A stretch of DNA of 64,000 nt from positions 248,001 to 312,000 of the forward strand of contig NW_027488630.1 of NCBI RefSeq assembly GCF_050948215.1, written 5' to 3'. Origin of the DNA: Halictus rubicundus (taxonomy: Eukaryota > Arthropoda > Insecta > Hymenoptera > Halictidae). The position numbers and the translations under genes are program-made. Below the pieces are notes generated by a model. It made no database searches, was not told the origin of the DNA, and was given only the letters and a program-made list of their open reading frames with translations. Position 1 is the stretch's first letter, and each line of letters begins with the position of its first letter. This document shows, in pieces, positions 15,201 to 27,098 of this stretch.

Positions 15201-17492
15201 GGAAATTTTACCAAGTCCCATCGCTCAGAGGAAACTTTTTCCGTATCGGTCATGGACGATTTTAGACGTGATATCACTGTAATATAGACGGTTTCTAACA
15301 ATATATATCATAACACCAAACTCGCTACTACTATTATTTACCGAGTTATTAGCAAATAATGGACGGATGCACTACTCCGTCGACACAACTCTGGAAATTT
15401 TACCAAGTCCCATCGCTCAGAGGAAACTTTTTCCGTATCCGTCATGGACGATTTTAGACGTGATATCACTGTAATATAGACGGTTTCTAACAATATATAT
15501 TATAACACCAAACTCGCTACTACTATTATTTACCGAGTTATTAGCAAATAATGGACGGATGTACTACTCCGTCGACACAACTCTGGATATTTTTCCAAGT
15601 CCCACCGCCAAGGGGAAACTTTTTCCGTATCGGTCCTAGACTATTTTCGACGTGACATCACTGTAATATAGACGGTTTCTAACAATATATATCATAACAC
15701 CATACTCGCTACTACTATTATTTACCGAGTTATTAGCTAATAATGGACGGATGTACTACTCCGTCGACACAACTCTGGAAATTTTTCCAAGTCCCACCGC
15801 CAAGGGGAAACTTTTTCCGTATCGGTCATGGACGATTTTAGACGTGATATCACTGTAATATAGACGGTTTCTAACAATATATATCATAACACCAAACTCG
15901 CTACTACTATTATTTACCGAGTTATTAGCAAATAATGGACGGATGTACTACTCCGTCGGACGTTGGACGAAAATTTTTCTAAGGCCCACCGCTAAGAGGA
16001 TGTCACGTTCCCGTGCATTTTATGCACGAAACGCGACGATTTCGCCGAAATCGCCTGGAAGATACACTTTCGACGCTCCTGCCTGACGCTGAACGTGGCT
16101 AACCCCCACCACTCACGTTCCGCTGACCCCAATAGCTCTGTCTCTCTGGCACCAACTCGTGGTACCTCTCTCTCGCACGCGCAGCGTTCCCCATAGTAGC
16201 TCTGTCTCTCTCGCACCCACGGTCAGCATAGGACCGCGTTCTCACTCGCACACGCGGCTATCGCTTTCTCTCTCGCACCCGCAGCTACAACCGGTTTGCG
16301 TCCCCCTCACAAGAGCGTTCCTGCCACGCGTCATTCACACAGGAACGATCCCGTTACTATTTCATTCATAAAGCTTTCACGTACGTCTCTCTCGCGCCCG
16401 TGAAGCTTGCGACGCGTTCTCACTCGTATGTCACGCGCAACCTAGAGTCCCGCGCTACACGTACGCACACATGTAAATATCCATTCATAAATTACATACA
16501 TATACGTTCATTCACAAAATACATATATTATATACGACGATCATTCTCTTATTACGATTATATCTTCACTTACCTACGTTAATTTACAATTATCTAAAGT
16601 ACTAAAACCTATTATTTAACAACATATATATATATATATCACATTATTATGCGTTCCTTATAATTATAATAATCATTTTGCGTCTTATTATTTATCAAAC
16701 ATATATATATATATTGCGTTCTTTTACATACATCATGCGTTTTCTTACATACATTATGCGTTCTTATACATATATACATAAATTACACACACGTTCTTTC
16801 ATTCTTATAATTAACAACTTATTTTATATTGCGTTCCTTTATATATGTATATCTTAAAGCTACACCTCGCGTGGCGTTCAACAAACACTTCAAACTCGTA
16901 CATTACCAACTGCCAGTAATATATCTACATTACAGATGTTACCGTTCGTCTCTCGGTTACCTACCGCCTATGTATTATCATATCAGCGAACTTACCTTCA
17001 GCGTCTTACCGACAATCACGCCCTACCTAAAAACACCAGCGACATCTCAGAAACCAGAGAGTAACTACGAAGTAGCGCTATCTCTCTCGCACTCGTAGCC
17101 CAGAACCTCTCACTCGCACTAGTTGATTCTCAGCGCTAGTGCTCTCGCACTCACACCAATGGCCAGTGCGCTCTCACTCGCACCCATTGCATCTCCCATC
17201 TCTTTCTAAACAGATACCGCCTCGCTCGCACGCACAGCCGAATACAAGGCTAGCGCTTTCTCTCTTACAACCGTTCCACGCGCAATCTCGCCTTCTCTTT
17301 CGCCCTTATCGCGCTCCGTCCTACTCGTTCTTACAGCCTCCGTTGCATTTCTCTCCCTTCGTACCTCTTAGTTCCTTTTTGGGAAAATAGATGGACAAGG
17401 CCCCAATATTCTTTCTCGCTACGAAAAGTGACGCCTCTTAGATACACCCTCAAGGACCAGCTTTCTCGCTGCTGAAAATGTTCGACCTCCCC

Positions 17493-17499
17493 TATAAGT
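17493..17499 (+). promoter_or_regulatory. TATA-like box of LTR copy 1
   Basis: TATAAGT inside CCCTATAAGTAGCC, about 170 bp before the 109-codon ORF and about 550 bp before AATAAA. The position suits the U3/R boundary of the LTR. The same sequence is in copy 2 at 26401-26407. Confidence 0.5.
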
Positions 17500-17661
17500 A
17501 GCCTAGCGGCGAAAGCAGAAATCGGAAAAGATCTCTACAAGCATACGCTTAGATATCTCGACCCCAGCCTCCCGATCTTGCTCTCGGTGCGTGTCACTAG
17601 CACGAGGACGCAGACGAAGAAGCTGCCCCCCATTAAGTAGAAGCATTCAGTTATTAAAGTA

Positions 17662-17991
17662 ATGACCGGCGTTTTAATTACGGGTATAAATAAGAAGAAG
17701 AAGACCAGGCGCGGAGGACGCCGATACCAGTTAAACCAGCTAAAGAAGCTGTTATACCAGACGACTCCAGAAGAACCAGTCCAAGAAGAAGCCATCACAG
17801 ACAGGAAGGAAGATCCAACATCGCCACCCATCGAGCCACTCCCCCTTCCCACCTGGAAGCTCACTCCCATTTTTCTCCCTAAGACGAGCGTTCCAGACTT
17901 TAGTAGAGCCATAAAAACAGATCCCCGTATAAAATTCTACGCAAGCAAACTGTTCCCCGTTCCTCCGTCGAAAGTCAAGAAATTAATGTAA
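17662..17991 (+). CDS. Hypothetical 109-aa ORF inside the LTR
   Basis: An ORF of 109 codons starting ATGACCGGCG, located between the TATA-like box and AATAAA, so it would lie in the R region of the LTR transcript. The protein has a basic stretch near residues 11-21 (KKKKTRRGGRR), an acidic and proline-rich middle, and a basic C-terminus. No domain is recognised. It matches its twin at 26570 exactly, but the two are recent duplicates, so this says nothing about selection. An antisense ORF (17535-17912, 125 codons) overlaps most of it, which shows that stops are rare here by composition. It may be a chance ORF. Confidence 0.3.
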   Translation: MTGVLITGINKKKKTRRGGRRYQLNQLKKLLYQTTPEEPVQEEAITDRKEDPTSPPIEPLPLPTWKLTPIFLPKTSVPDFSRAIKTDPRIKFYASKLFPVPPSKVKKLM

Positions 17992-18043
17992 ATATTTTAG
18001 TTATAAGTTAACTTTAAGAGTCAGCAAATGTTATTTTTACGTA

Positions 18044-18049
18044 AATAAA
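18044..18049 (+). terminator. Polyadenylation signal of LTR copy 1
   Basis: AATAAA within GTAAATAAATC, 53 bp after the stop codon of the 109-codon ORF and 141 bp before the LTR end. It fits the R/U5 part of an LTR. It is repeated in copy 2 at 26952-26957. Confidence 0.5.
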
Positions 18050-18190
18050 TCTTGTTAATACCAGCTGTTGTCAAAAAACCTTAAGTATCCACCTCAACCT
18101 TCGTTGCTCCGTTTTTGGTTCCTCCTCAGGCGAAATTACGAACAGATCCGCCCTTACGCAGGCCTTGTTACAAAGCACTAGCACGTAACA

Positions 18191-21100
18191 AGGAAACTTT
18201 TTCCGTATCGGTCATGGACGATTTTAGACGTGATATCACTGTCATATAGACGGTTTCTAACAATATATACCATAACACCAAACTCGCTACAACTATTATT
18301 TACCGAGTTATTAGCAAATAATGGACGGATGTACTACTGCGTCGACACAACTCTGGAAATTTTACCAAGTCCCATCGCTAAGAGGAATCTTTTTCCGTAT
18401 CGGTCCTAGACGATTTTAGACGTGATATCACTGTAATATAGACGGTTTCTAACAATATATATCATAACACCAAACTCGCTACTACTATTATTTACCGAGT
18501 TATTAGCTAATAATGGACGGATGTACTACTCCGTCGACACAACTCTGGAAATTTTTCCAAGTCCCACCGCTAAGAGGAAACTTTTTCCGTATCGGTCATG
18601 GACGATTTTAGACGTGATATCACTGTAATATAGACGGTTTCTAACAATATATCATAACACCAAACTCGCTACTACTATTATTTACCGAGTTATTTGCACA
18701 TAATGGACGGATGTACTACTCCGTCGACACAACTCTGGATATTTTACCAAGTCCCACCGCCAAGGGGAAACTTTTTCCGTATCGGTCATCGACGATTTTA
18801 GACGTGATATCACTGTAATATAGACGGTTTCTAACAATATATATCATAACACCAAACTCGCTACTACTATTATTTACCGAGTTATTAGCTAATAATGGAC
18901 GGATGTACTACTCCGTCGACACAACTCTGGAAATTTTTCCAAGTCCCACCGCTAAGAGGAAACTTTTTCCGTATCGGTCCTAGACGATTTTAGACGTGAT
19001 ATCACTGTAATATAGACGGTTTCTAACAATATATCATAACACCAAACTCGCTTCTACTATTATTTACCGAGTTATTAGCAAATAATGGACGGATGTACTA
19101 CTCCGTCGACACAACTCTGGAAATTTTACCAAGTCCCATCGCTAAGAGGAAACTTTTTCCGTATCGGTCATCGACGATTTTAGACGTGATATCACTGTAA
19201 TATAGACGGTTTCTAACAATATATATCATAACACCAAACTCGCTACTACTATTATTTACCGAGTTATTAGCTAATAATGGACGGATGTACTACTCCGTCG
19301 ACACAACTCTGGAAATTTTTCCAAGTCCCACCGCTAAGAGGAAACTTTTTCCGTATCGGTCCTAGACTATTTTCGACGTGATATCACTGTAATATAGACG
19401 GTTTCTAACAATATATATCATAACACCAAACTCGCTACTACTATTATTTACCGAGTTATTAGCAAATAATGGACGGATGTACTACTCCGTCGACACAACT
19501 CTGGAAATTTTACCAAGTCCCATCGCTCAGAGGAAACTTTTTCCGTATCCGTCATGGACGATTTTAGACGTGATATCACTGTCATATAGACGGTATCTAA
19601 CAATATATACCATAACACCAAACTCGCTACTACTATTATTTACCGAGTTATTAGCAAATAATGGACGGATGTATTACTCCGTCGACACAACTCTGGAAAT
19701 TTTATCAAGTCCCATCGCTAAGAGGAATCTTTTTCCGTATCGGTCCTAGACGATTTTAGACGTGATATCACTGGAATATAGACGGTTTCTAACAATATAT
19801 ATTATAACACCAAACTCGCTACTACTATTATTTACCTAGTTATTAGCAAATAATGGACGGATGTACTACTCCGTCGACACAACTCTGGAAATTTTACCAA
19901 GTCCCATCGCTAAGAGGAATCTTTTTCCGTGTCGGTCCTAGACGATTTTAGACGTGATATCACTGTAATATAGACGGTTTCTAACAATATATATCATAAC
20001 ACCAAACTCGCTACTACTATTATTTACCGAGTTATTAGCTAATAATGGACGGATGTACTACTCCGTCGACACAACTCTGGAAATTTTTCCAAGTCCCACC
20101 GCTAAGAGGAAACTTTTTCCGTATCGGTCCTAGACTATTTTCGACGTGATATCACTGTAATATAGACGGTTTCTAACAATATATATCATAACACCAAACT
20201 CGCTACTACTGTTATTTACCGAGTTATTAGCTAATAATGGACGGATGTACTACTCCGTCGACACAACTCTGGAAATTTTTCCAAGTCCCATCGCTCAGAG
20301 GAAACTTTTTCCGTATCGGTCATGGACGATTTTAGACGTGATATCACTGTCATATAGACGGTTTCTAACAATATATACCATAACACCAAACTCGCTACTA
20401 CTATTATTTACCGAGTTATTAGCAAATAATGGACGGATGTACTACTCCGTCGACACAACTCTGGAAATTTTTCCAAGTCCCACCGCTAAGAGGAAACTTT
20501 TTCCGTATCGGTCCTAGACTATTTTCGACGTGATATCACTGTAATATAGACGGTTTCTAACAATATATATCATAACACCAAACTCGCTACTACTATTATT
20601 TACCGAGTTATTAGCTAATAATGGACGGATGTACTACTCCGTCGACACAACTCTGGAAATTTTACCAAGTCCCATCGCTCAGAGGAAACTTTTTCCGTAT
20701 CGGTCATGGACGATTTTAGACGTGATATCACTGTAATATAGACGGTTTCTAACAATATATATCATAACACCAAACTCGCTACTACTATTATTTACCGAGT
20801 TATTAGCAAATAATGGACGGATGCACTACTCCGTCGACACAACTCTGGAAATTTTACCAAGTCCCATCGCTCAGAGGAAACTTTTTCCGTATCCGTCATG
20901 GACGATTTTAGACGTGATATCACTGTAATATAGACGGTTTCTAACAATATATATTATAACACCAAACTCGCTACTACTATTATTTACCGAGTTATTAGCA
21001 AATAATGGACGGATGTACTACTCCGTCGACACAACTCTGGATATTTTTCCAAGTCCCACCGCCAAGGGGAAACTTTTTCCGTATCGGTCATGGACGATTT

Positions 21101-24100
21101 TAGACGTGATATCACTGTAATATAGACGGTTTCTAACAATATATATCATAACACCAAACTCGCTACTACTATTATTTACCGAGTTATTAGCAAATAATGG
21201 ACGGATGTACTACTCCGTCGACACAACTCTGGAAATTTTACCAAGTCCCATCGCTCAGAGGAAACTTTTTCCGTATCCGTCATGGACGATTTTAGACGTG
21301 ATATCACTGTCATATAGACGGTTTCTAACAATATATACCATAACACCAAACTCGCTACTACTATTATTTACCGAGTTATTAGCTAATAATGGACGGATGT
21401 ACTACTCCGTCGACACAACTCTGGAAATTTTTCCAAGTCCCACCGCCAAGGGGAAACTTTTTCCGTATCGGTCATGGACGATTTTAGACGTGATATCACT
21501 GTAATATAGACGGTTTCTAACAATATATATCATAACACCAAACTCGCTACTACTATTATTTACCGAGTTATTAGCAAATAATGGACGGATGTACTACTCC
21601 GTCGACACAACTCAGGAAATTTTACCAAGTCCCACCGCTAAGGGGAAACTTTTTCCGTATCGGTCCTAGACGATTTTAGACCTGATATCACTGTAATATA
21701 GACGGTTTCTAACAATATATATCATAACACCAAACTCGCTACTACTATTATTTACCGAGTTATTAGCAAATAATGGACGGATGTACTACTGCGTCGACAC
21801 AACTCTGGAAATTTTTCCAAGTCCCACCGCTAAGAGGAAACTTTTTCCGTATCGGTCCTAGACGATTTTAGACGTGATATCACTGTAATATAGACGGTTT
21901 CTAACAATATATCATAACACCAAACTCGCTTCTACTATTATTTACCGAGTTATTAGCTAATAATGGACGGATGTACTACTCCGTCGACACAACTCTGGAA
22001 ATTTTTCCAAGTCCCACCGCTAAGAGGAAACTTTTTCCGTATCGGTCCTAGACTATTTTCGACGTGATATCACTGTAATATAGACGGTTTCTAACAATAT
22101 ATATCATAACACCAAACTCGCTACTACTATTATTTACCGAGTTATTAGCAAATAATGGACGGATGTACTACTCCGTCGACACAACTCTGGAAATTTTACC
22201 AAGTCCCATCGCTCAGAGGAAACTTTTTCCGTATCCGTCATGGACGATTTTAGACGTGATATCACTGTCATATAGACGGTATCTAACAATATATACCATA
22301 ACACCAAACTCGCTACTACTATTATTTACCGAGTTATTAGCAAATAATGGACGGATGTATTACTCCGTCGACACAACTCTGGAAATTTTATCAAGTCCCA
22401 TCGCTAAGAGGAATCTTTTTCCGTATCGGTCCTAGACGATTTTAGACGTGATATCACTGGAATATAGACGGTTTCTAACAATATATATTATAACACCAAA
22501 CTCGCTACTACTATTATTTACCTAGTTATTAGCAAATAATGGACGGATGTACTACTCCGTCGACACAACTCTGGAAATTTTACCAAGTCCCATCGCTAAG
22601 AGGAATCTTTTTCCGTGTCGGTCCTAGACGATTTTAGACGTGATATCACTGTAATATAGACGGTTTCTAACAATATATATCATAACACCAAACTCGCTAC
22701 TACTATTATTTACCGAGTTATTAGCTAATAATGGACGGATGTACTACTCCGTCGACACAACTCTGGAAATTTTTCCAAGTCCCACCGCTAAGAGGAAACT
22801 TTTTCCGTATCGGTCCTAGACTATTTTCGACGTGATATCACTGTAATATAGACGGTTTCTAACAATATATATCATAACACCAAACTCGCTACTACTGTTA
22901 TTTACCGAGTTATTAGCTAATAATGGACGGATGTACTACTCCGTCGACACAACTCTGGAAATTTTTCCAAGTCCCATCGCTCAGAGGAAACTTTTTCCGT
23001 ATCGGTCATGGACGATTTTAGACGTGATATCACTGTCATATAGACGGTTTCTAACAATATATACCATAACACCAAACTCGCTACTACTATTATTTACCGA
23101 GTTATTAGCAAATAATGGACGGATGTACTACTCCGTCGACACAACTCAGGAAATTTTACCAAGTCCCACCGCTAAGAGGAAACTTTTTCCGTATCGGTCA
23201 TGGACGATTTTAGACGTGATATCACTGTAATATAGACGGTTTCTAACAATATATATCATAACACCAAACTCGCTACTACTATTATTTACCGAGTTATTAG
23301 CTAATAATGGACGGATGTACTACTCCGTCGACACAACTCTGGATATTTTTCCAAGTCCCACCGCCAAGGGGAAACTTTTTCCGTATCGGTCATCGACGAT
23401 TTTAGACGTGATATCACTGTAATATAGACGGTTTCTAACAATATATATCATAACACCAAACTCGCTACTACTATTATTTACCGAGTTATTAGCTAATAAT
23501 GGACGGATGTACTACTCCGTCGACACAACTCTGGAAATTTTTCCAAGTCCCACCGCTAAGAGGAAACTTATTCCGTATCGGTCCTAGACTATTTTCGACG
23601 TGATATCACTGTAATATAGACGGTTTCTAACAATATATATCATAACACCAAACTCGCTACTACTATTATTTACCGAGTTATTAGCTAATAATGGACGGAT
23701 GTACTACTCCGTCGACACAACTCTGGATATTTTTCCAAGTCCCACCGCCAGGGGGAAACTTTTTCCGTATCGGTCATCGACGATTTTAGACGTGATATCA
23801 CTGTAATATAGACGGTTTCTAACAATATATATCATAACACCAAACTCGCTACTACTATTATTTACCGAGTTATTAGCTAATAATGGACGGATGTACTACT
23901 CCGTCGACACAACTCTGGAAATTTTTCCAAGTCCCACCGCTAAGAGGAAACTTTTTCCGTATCGGTCCTAGACTATTTTCGACGTGATATCACTGTAATA
24001 TAGACGGTTTCTAACAATATATATCATAACACCAAACTCGCTACTACTATTATTTACCGAGTTATTAGCTAATAATGGACGGATGTACTACTCCGTCGAC

Positions 24101-24908
24101 ACAACTCTGGAAATTTTACCAAGTCCCATCGCTCAGAGGAAACTTTTTCCGTATCGGTCATGGACGATTTTAGACGTGATATCACTGTAATATAGACGGT
24201 TTCTAACAATATATATCATAACACCAAACTCGCTACTACTATTATTTACCGAGTTATTAGCAAATAATGGACGGATGCACTACTCCGTCGACACAACTCT
24301 GGAAATTTTACCAAGTCCCATCGCTCAGAGGAAACTTTTTCCGTATCCGTCATGGACGATTTTAGACGTGATATCACTGTAATATAGACGGTTTCTAACA
24401 ATATATATTATAACACCAAACTCGCTACTACTATTATTTACCGAGTTATTAGCAAATAATGGACGGATGTACTACTCCGTCGACACAACTCTGGATATTT
24501 TTCCAAGTCCCACCGCCAAGGGGAAACTTTTTCCGTATCGGTCCTAGACTATTTTCGACGTGACATCACTGTAATATAGACGGTTTCTAACAATATATAT
24601 CATAACACCATACTCGCTACTACTATTATTTACCGAGTTATTAGCTAATAATGGACGGATGTACTACTCCGTCGACACAACTCTGGAAATTTTTCCAAGT
24701 CCCACCGCCAAGGGGAAACTTTTTCCGTATCGGTCATGGACGATTTTAGACGTGATATCACTGTAATATAGACGGTTTCTAACAATATATATCATAACAC
24801 CAAACTCGCTACTACTATTATTTACCGAGTTATTAGCAAATAATGGACGGATGTACTACTCCGTCGGACGTTGGACGAAAATTTTTCTAAGGCCCACCGC
24901 TAAGAGGA
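18191..24908 (+). repeat. 192-bp satellite array, segment 2
   Basis: The satellite resumes in mid-monomer directly after the LTR (AGGAAACTTTTTCCG) and runs to the second LTR copy. About 35 monomers. The first part (18191-19150) reappears after the second LTR; the part from 20429 onward copies 11521-16000. A monomer with GTTATTTGCACATAATGG near 18690 is a rare variant, also seen near 27600 and 30860. Confidence 0.97.
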
Positions 24909-27098
24909 TGTCACGTTCCCGTGCATTTTATGCACGAAACGCGACGATTTCGCCGAAATCGCCTGGAAGATACACTTTCGACGCTCCTGCCTGACGCTGA
25001 ACGTGGCTAACCCCCACCACTCACGTTCCGCTGACCCCAATAGCTCTGTCTCTCTGGCACCAACTCGTGGTACCTCTCTCTCGCACGCGCAGCGTTCCCC
25101 ATAGTAGCTCTGTCTCTCTCGCACCCACGGTCAGCATAGGACCGCGTTCTCACTCGCACACGCGGCTATCGCTTTCTCTCTCGCACCCGCAGCTACAACC
25201 GGTTTGCGTCCCCCTCACAAGAGCGTTCCTGCCACGCGTCATTCACACAGGAACGATCCCGTTACTATTTCATTCATAAAGCTTTCACGTACGTCTCTCT
25301 CGCGCCCGTGAAGCTTGCGACGCGTTCTCACTCGTATGTCACGCGCAACCTAGAGTCCCGCGCTACACGTACGCACACATGTAAATATCCATTCATAAAT
25401 TACATACATATACGTTCATTCACAAAATACATATATTATATACGACGATCATTCTCTTATTACGATTATATCTTCACTTACCTACGTTAATTTACAATTA
25501 TCTAAAGTACTAAAACCTATTATTTAACAACATATATATATATATATCACATTATTATGCGTTCCTTATAATTATAATAATCATTTTGCGTCTTATTATT
25601 TATCAAACATATATATATATATTGCGTTCTTTTACATACATCATGCGTTTTCTTACATACATTATGCGTTCTTATACATATATACATAAATTACACACAC
25701 GTTCTTTCATTCTTATAATTAACAACTTATTTTATATTGCGTTCCTTTATATATGTATATCTTAAAGCTACACCTCGCGTGGCGTTCAACAAACACTTCA
25801 AACTCGTACATTACCAACTGCCAGTAATATATCTACATTACAGATGTTACCGTTCGTCTCTCGGTTACCTACCGCCTATGTATTATCATATCAGCGAACT
25901 TACCTTCAGCGTCTTACCGACAATCACGCCCTACCTAAAAACACCAGCGACATCTCAGAAACCAGAGAGTAACTACGAAGTAGCGCTATCTCTCTCGCAC
26001 TCGTAGCCCAGAACCTCTCACTCGCACTAGTTGATTCTCAGCGCTAGTGCTCTCGCACTCACACCAATGGCCAGTGCGCTCTCACTCGCACCCATTGCAT
26101 CTCCCATCTCTTTCTAAACAGATACCGCCTCGCTCGCACGCACAGCCGAATACAAGGCTAGCGCTTTCTCTCTTACAACCGTTCCACGCGCAATCTCGCC
26201 TTCTCTTTCGCCCTTATCGCGCTCCGTCCTACTCGTTCTTACAGCCTCCGTTGCATTTCTCTCCCTTCGTACCTCTTAGTTCCTTTTTGGGAAAATAGAT
26301 GGACAAGGCCCCAATATTCTTTCTCGCTACGAAAAGTGACGCCTCTTAGATACACCCTCAAGGACCAGCTTTCTCGCTGCTGAAAATGTTCGACCTCCCC
26401 TATAAGTAGCCTAGCGGCGAAAGCAGAAATCGGAAAAGATCTCTACAAGCATACGCTTAGATATCTCGACCCCAGCCTCCCGATCTTGCTCTCGGTGCGT
26501 GTCACTAGCACGAGGACGCAGACGAAGAAGCTGCCCCCCATTAAGTAGAAGCATTCAGTTATTAAAGTAATGACCGGCGTTTTAATTACGGGTATAAATA
26601 AGAAGAAGAAGACCAGGCGCGGAGGACGCCGATACCAGTTAAACCAGCTAAAGAAGCTGTTATACCAGACGACTCCAGAAGAACCAGTCCAAGAAGAAGC
26701 CATCACAGACAGGAAGGAAGATCCAACATCGCCACCCATCGAGCCACTCCCCCTTCCCACCTGGAAGCTCACTCCCATTTTTCTCCCTAAGACGAGCGTT
26801 CCAGACTTTAGTAGAGCCATAAAAACAGATCCCCGTATAAAATTCTACGCAAGCAAACTGTTCCCCGTTCCTCCGTCGAAAGTCAAGAAATTAATGTAAA
26901 TATTTTAGTTATAAGTTAACTTTAAGAGTCAGCAAATGTTATTTTTACGTAAATAAATCTTGTTAATACCAGCTGTTGTCAAAAAACCTTAAGTATCCAC
27001 CTCAACCTTCGTTGCTCCGTTTTTGGTTCCTCCTCAGGCGAAATTACGAACAGATCCGCCCTTACGCAGGCCTTGTTACAAAGCACTAGCACGTAACA
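24909..27098 (+). mobile_element. Solo LTR, copy 2 (duplicate of copy 1)
   Basis: A second 2,190-bp copy, at exactly 8,908 bp from the first. It has the same TG...CA ends, the same AGGA flanks (24905-24908 and 27099-27102) and the same diverged monomer on its left (CGGACGTTGGACG). Every open stretch inside matches copy 1. A shared insertion site means the copy arose by duplication of the host block, not by a second insertion. Confidence 0.85.
26570..26899 (+). CDS. Hypothetical 109-aa ORF inside LTR copy 2
   Basis: Identical to the ORF at 17662-17991, lying between the TATA-like box at 26401-26407 and AATAAA at 26952-26957. It has the same basic N-terminal stretch and Pro/Glu-rich middle, and no recognisable domain. 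It counts as a duplicate, not as independent support. Confidence 0.3.
   Translation: MTGVLITGINKKKKTRRGGRRYQLNQLKKLLYQTTPEEPVQEEAITDRKEDPTSPPIEPLPLPTWKLTPIFLPKTSVPDFSRAIKTDPRIKFYASKLFPVPPSKVKKLM

Larger units (their letters stand above)
1..16000 (+). repeat. 192-bp satellite array, segment 1
   Basis: Tandem head-to-tail copies of a 192-bp monomer, with occasional 190-bp copies that lack one AT of the 'atatatatcat' tract. Each monomer starts near ATGGACGGATGTACTACTCC and contains GTCGAC, an AAATTTTTCC tract, the 10-bp palindrome GTGATATCAC and a TATATA tract. Monomer starts at 7, 199 and 391 show the period directly. Variant sites recur in fixed combinations (GCTAAGAGG, GCCAAGGGG, GCCAGGGGG or GCTCAGAGG; then CCTAGA, CATGGA or CATCGA), and these define the higher-order repeats. 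The last copy (from about 15937) is diverged and ends at the LTR insertion. The length is close to a nucleosome repeat. A centromeric or pericentromeric role is plausible but is inference only. Confidence 0.97.
16001..18190 (+). mobile_element. Solo LTR of an LTR retrotransposon, copy 1
   Basis: A 2,190-bp non-satellite block interrupts a satellite monomer. It begins TGTCACG and ends CGTAACA, a near-perfect TG...CA terminal inverted repeat. It is flanked by a 4-bp direct repeat AGGA (15997-16000 and 18191-18194) that exists once in an uninterrupted monomer (AAGAGGAAAC). These are the marks of a solo LTR with a 4-bp target duplication, as in Gypsy-type elements. Inside are a pyrimidine-rich U3-like part full of CTCTCTCGCAC motifs, a TATA-like box, an ORF and AATAAA near the 3' end. 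No primer-binding site or gag-pol is present. 2.2 kb is long for an LTR. A 9-bp inverted pair (CCTTGTTAC/GTAACAAGG) spans the 3' end. The family is not recognised. Confidence 0.82.

Noticed and set aside
17535..17912. 125-codon minus-strand ORF in the LTR
   Set aside because: Antisense to the 109-codon ORF, no signals of its own and no domain; likely a composition effect.
18160..18190. Helitron 3' end (terminal hairpin CCTTGTTAC/GTAACAAGG)
   Set aside because: No CTRR terminus after the hairpin and no TC start. The TG...CA ends and 4-bp target duplication fit an LTR better.
16001..27098. The two LTR copies as the 5' and 3' LTRs of one element with satellite inside
   Set aside because: Each copy is flanked on both sides by the same satellite sequence and AGGA, and the satellite between them is part of the duplicated block.
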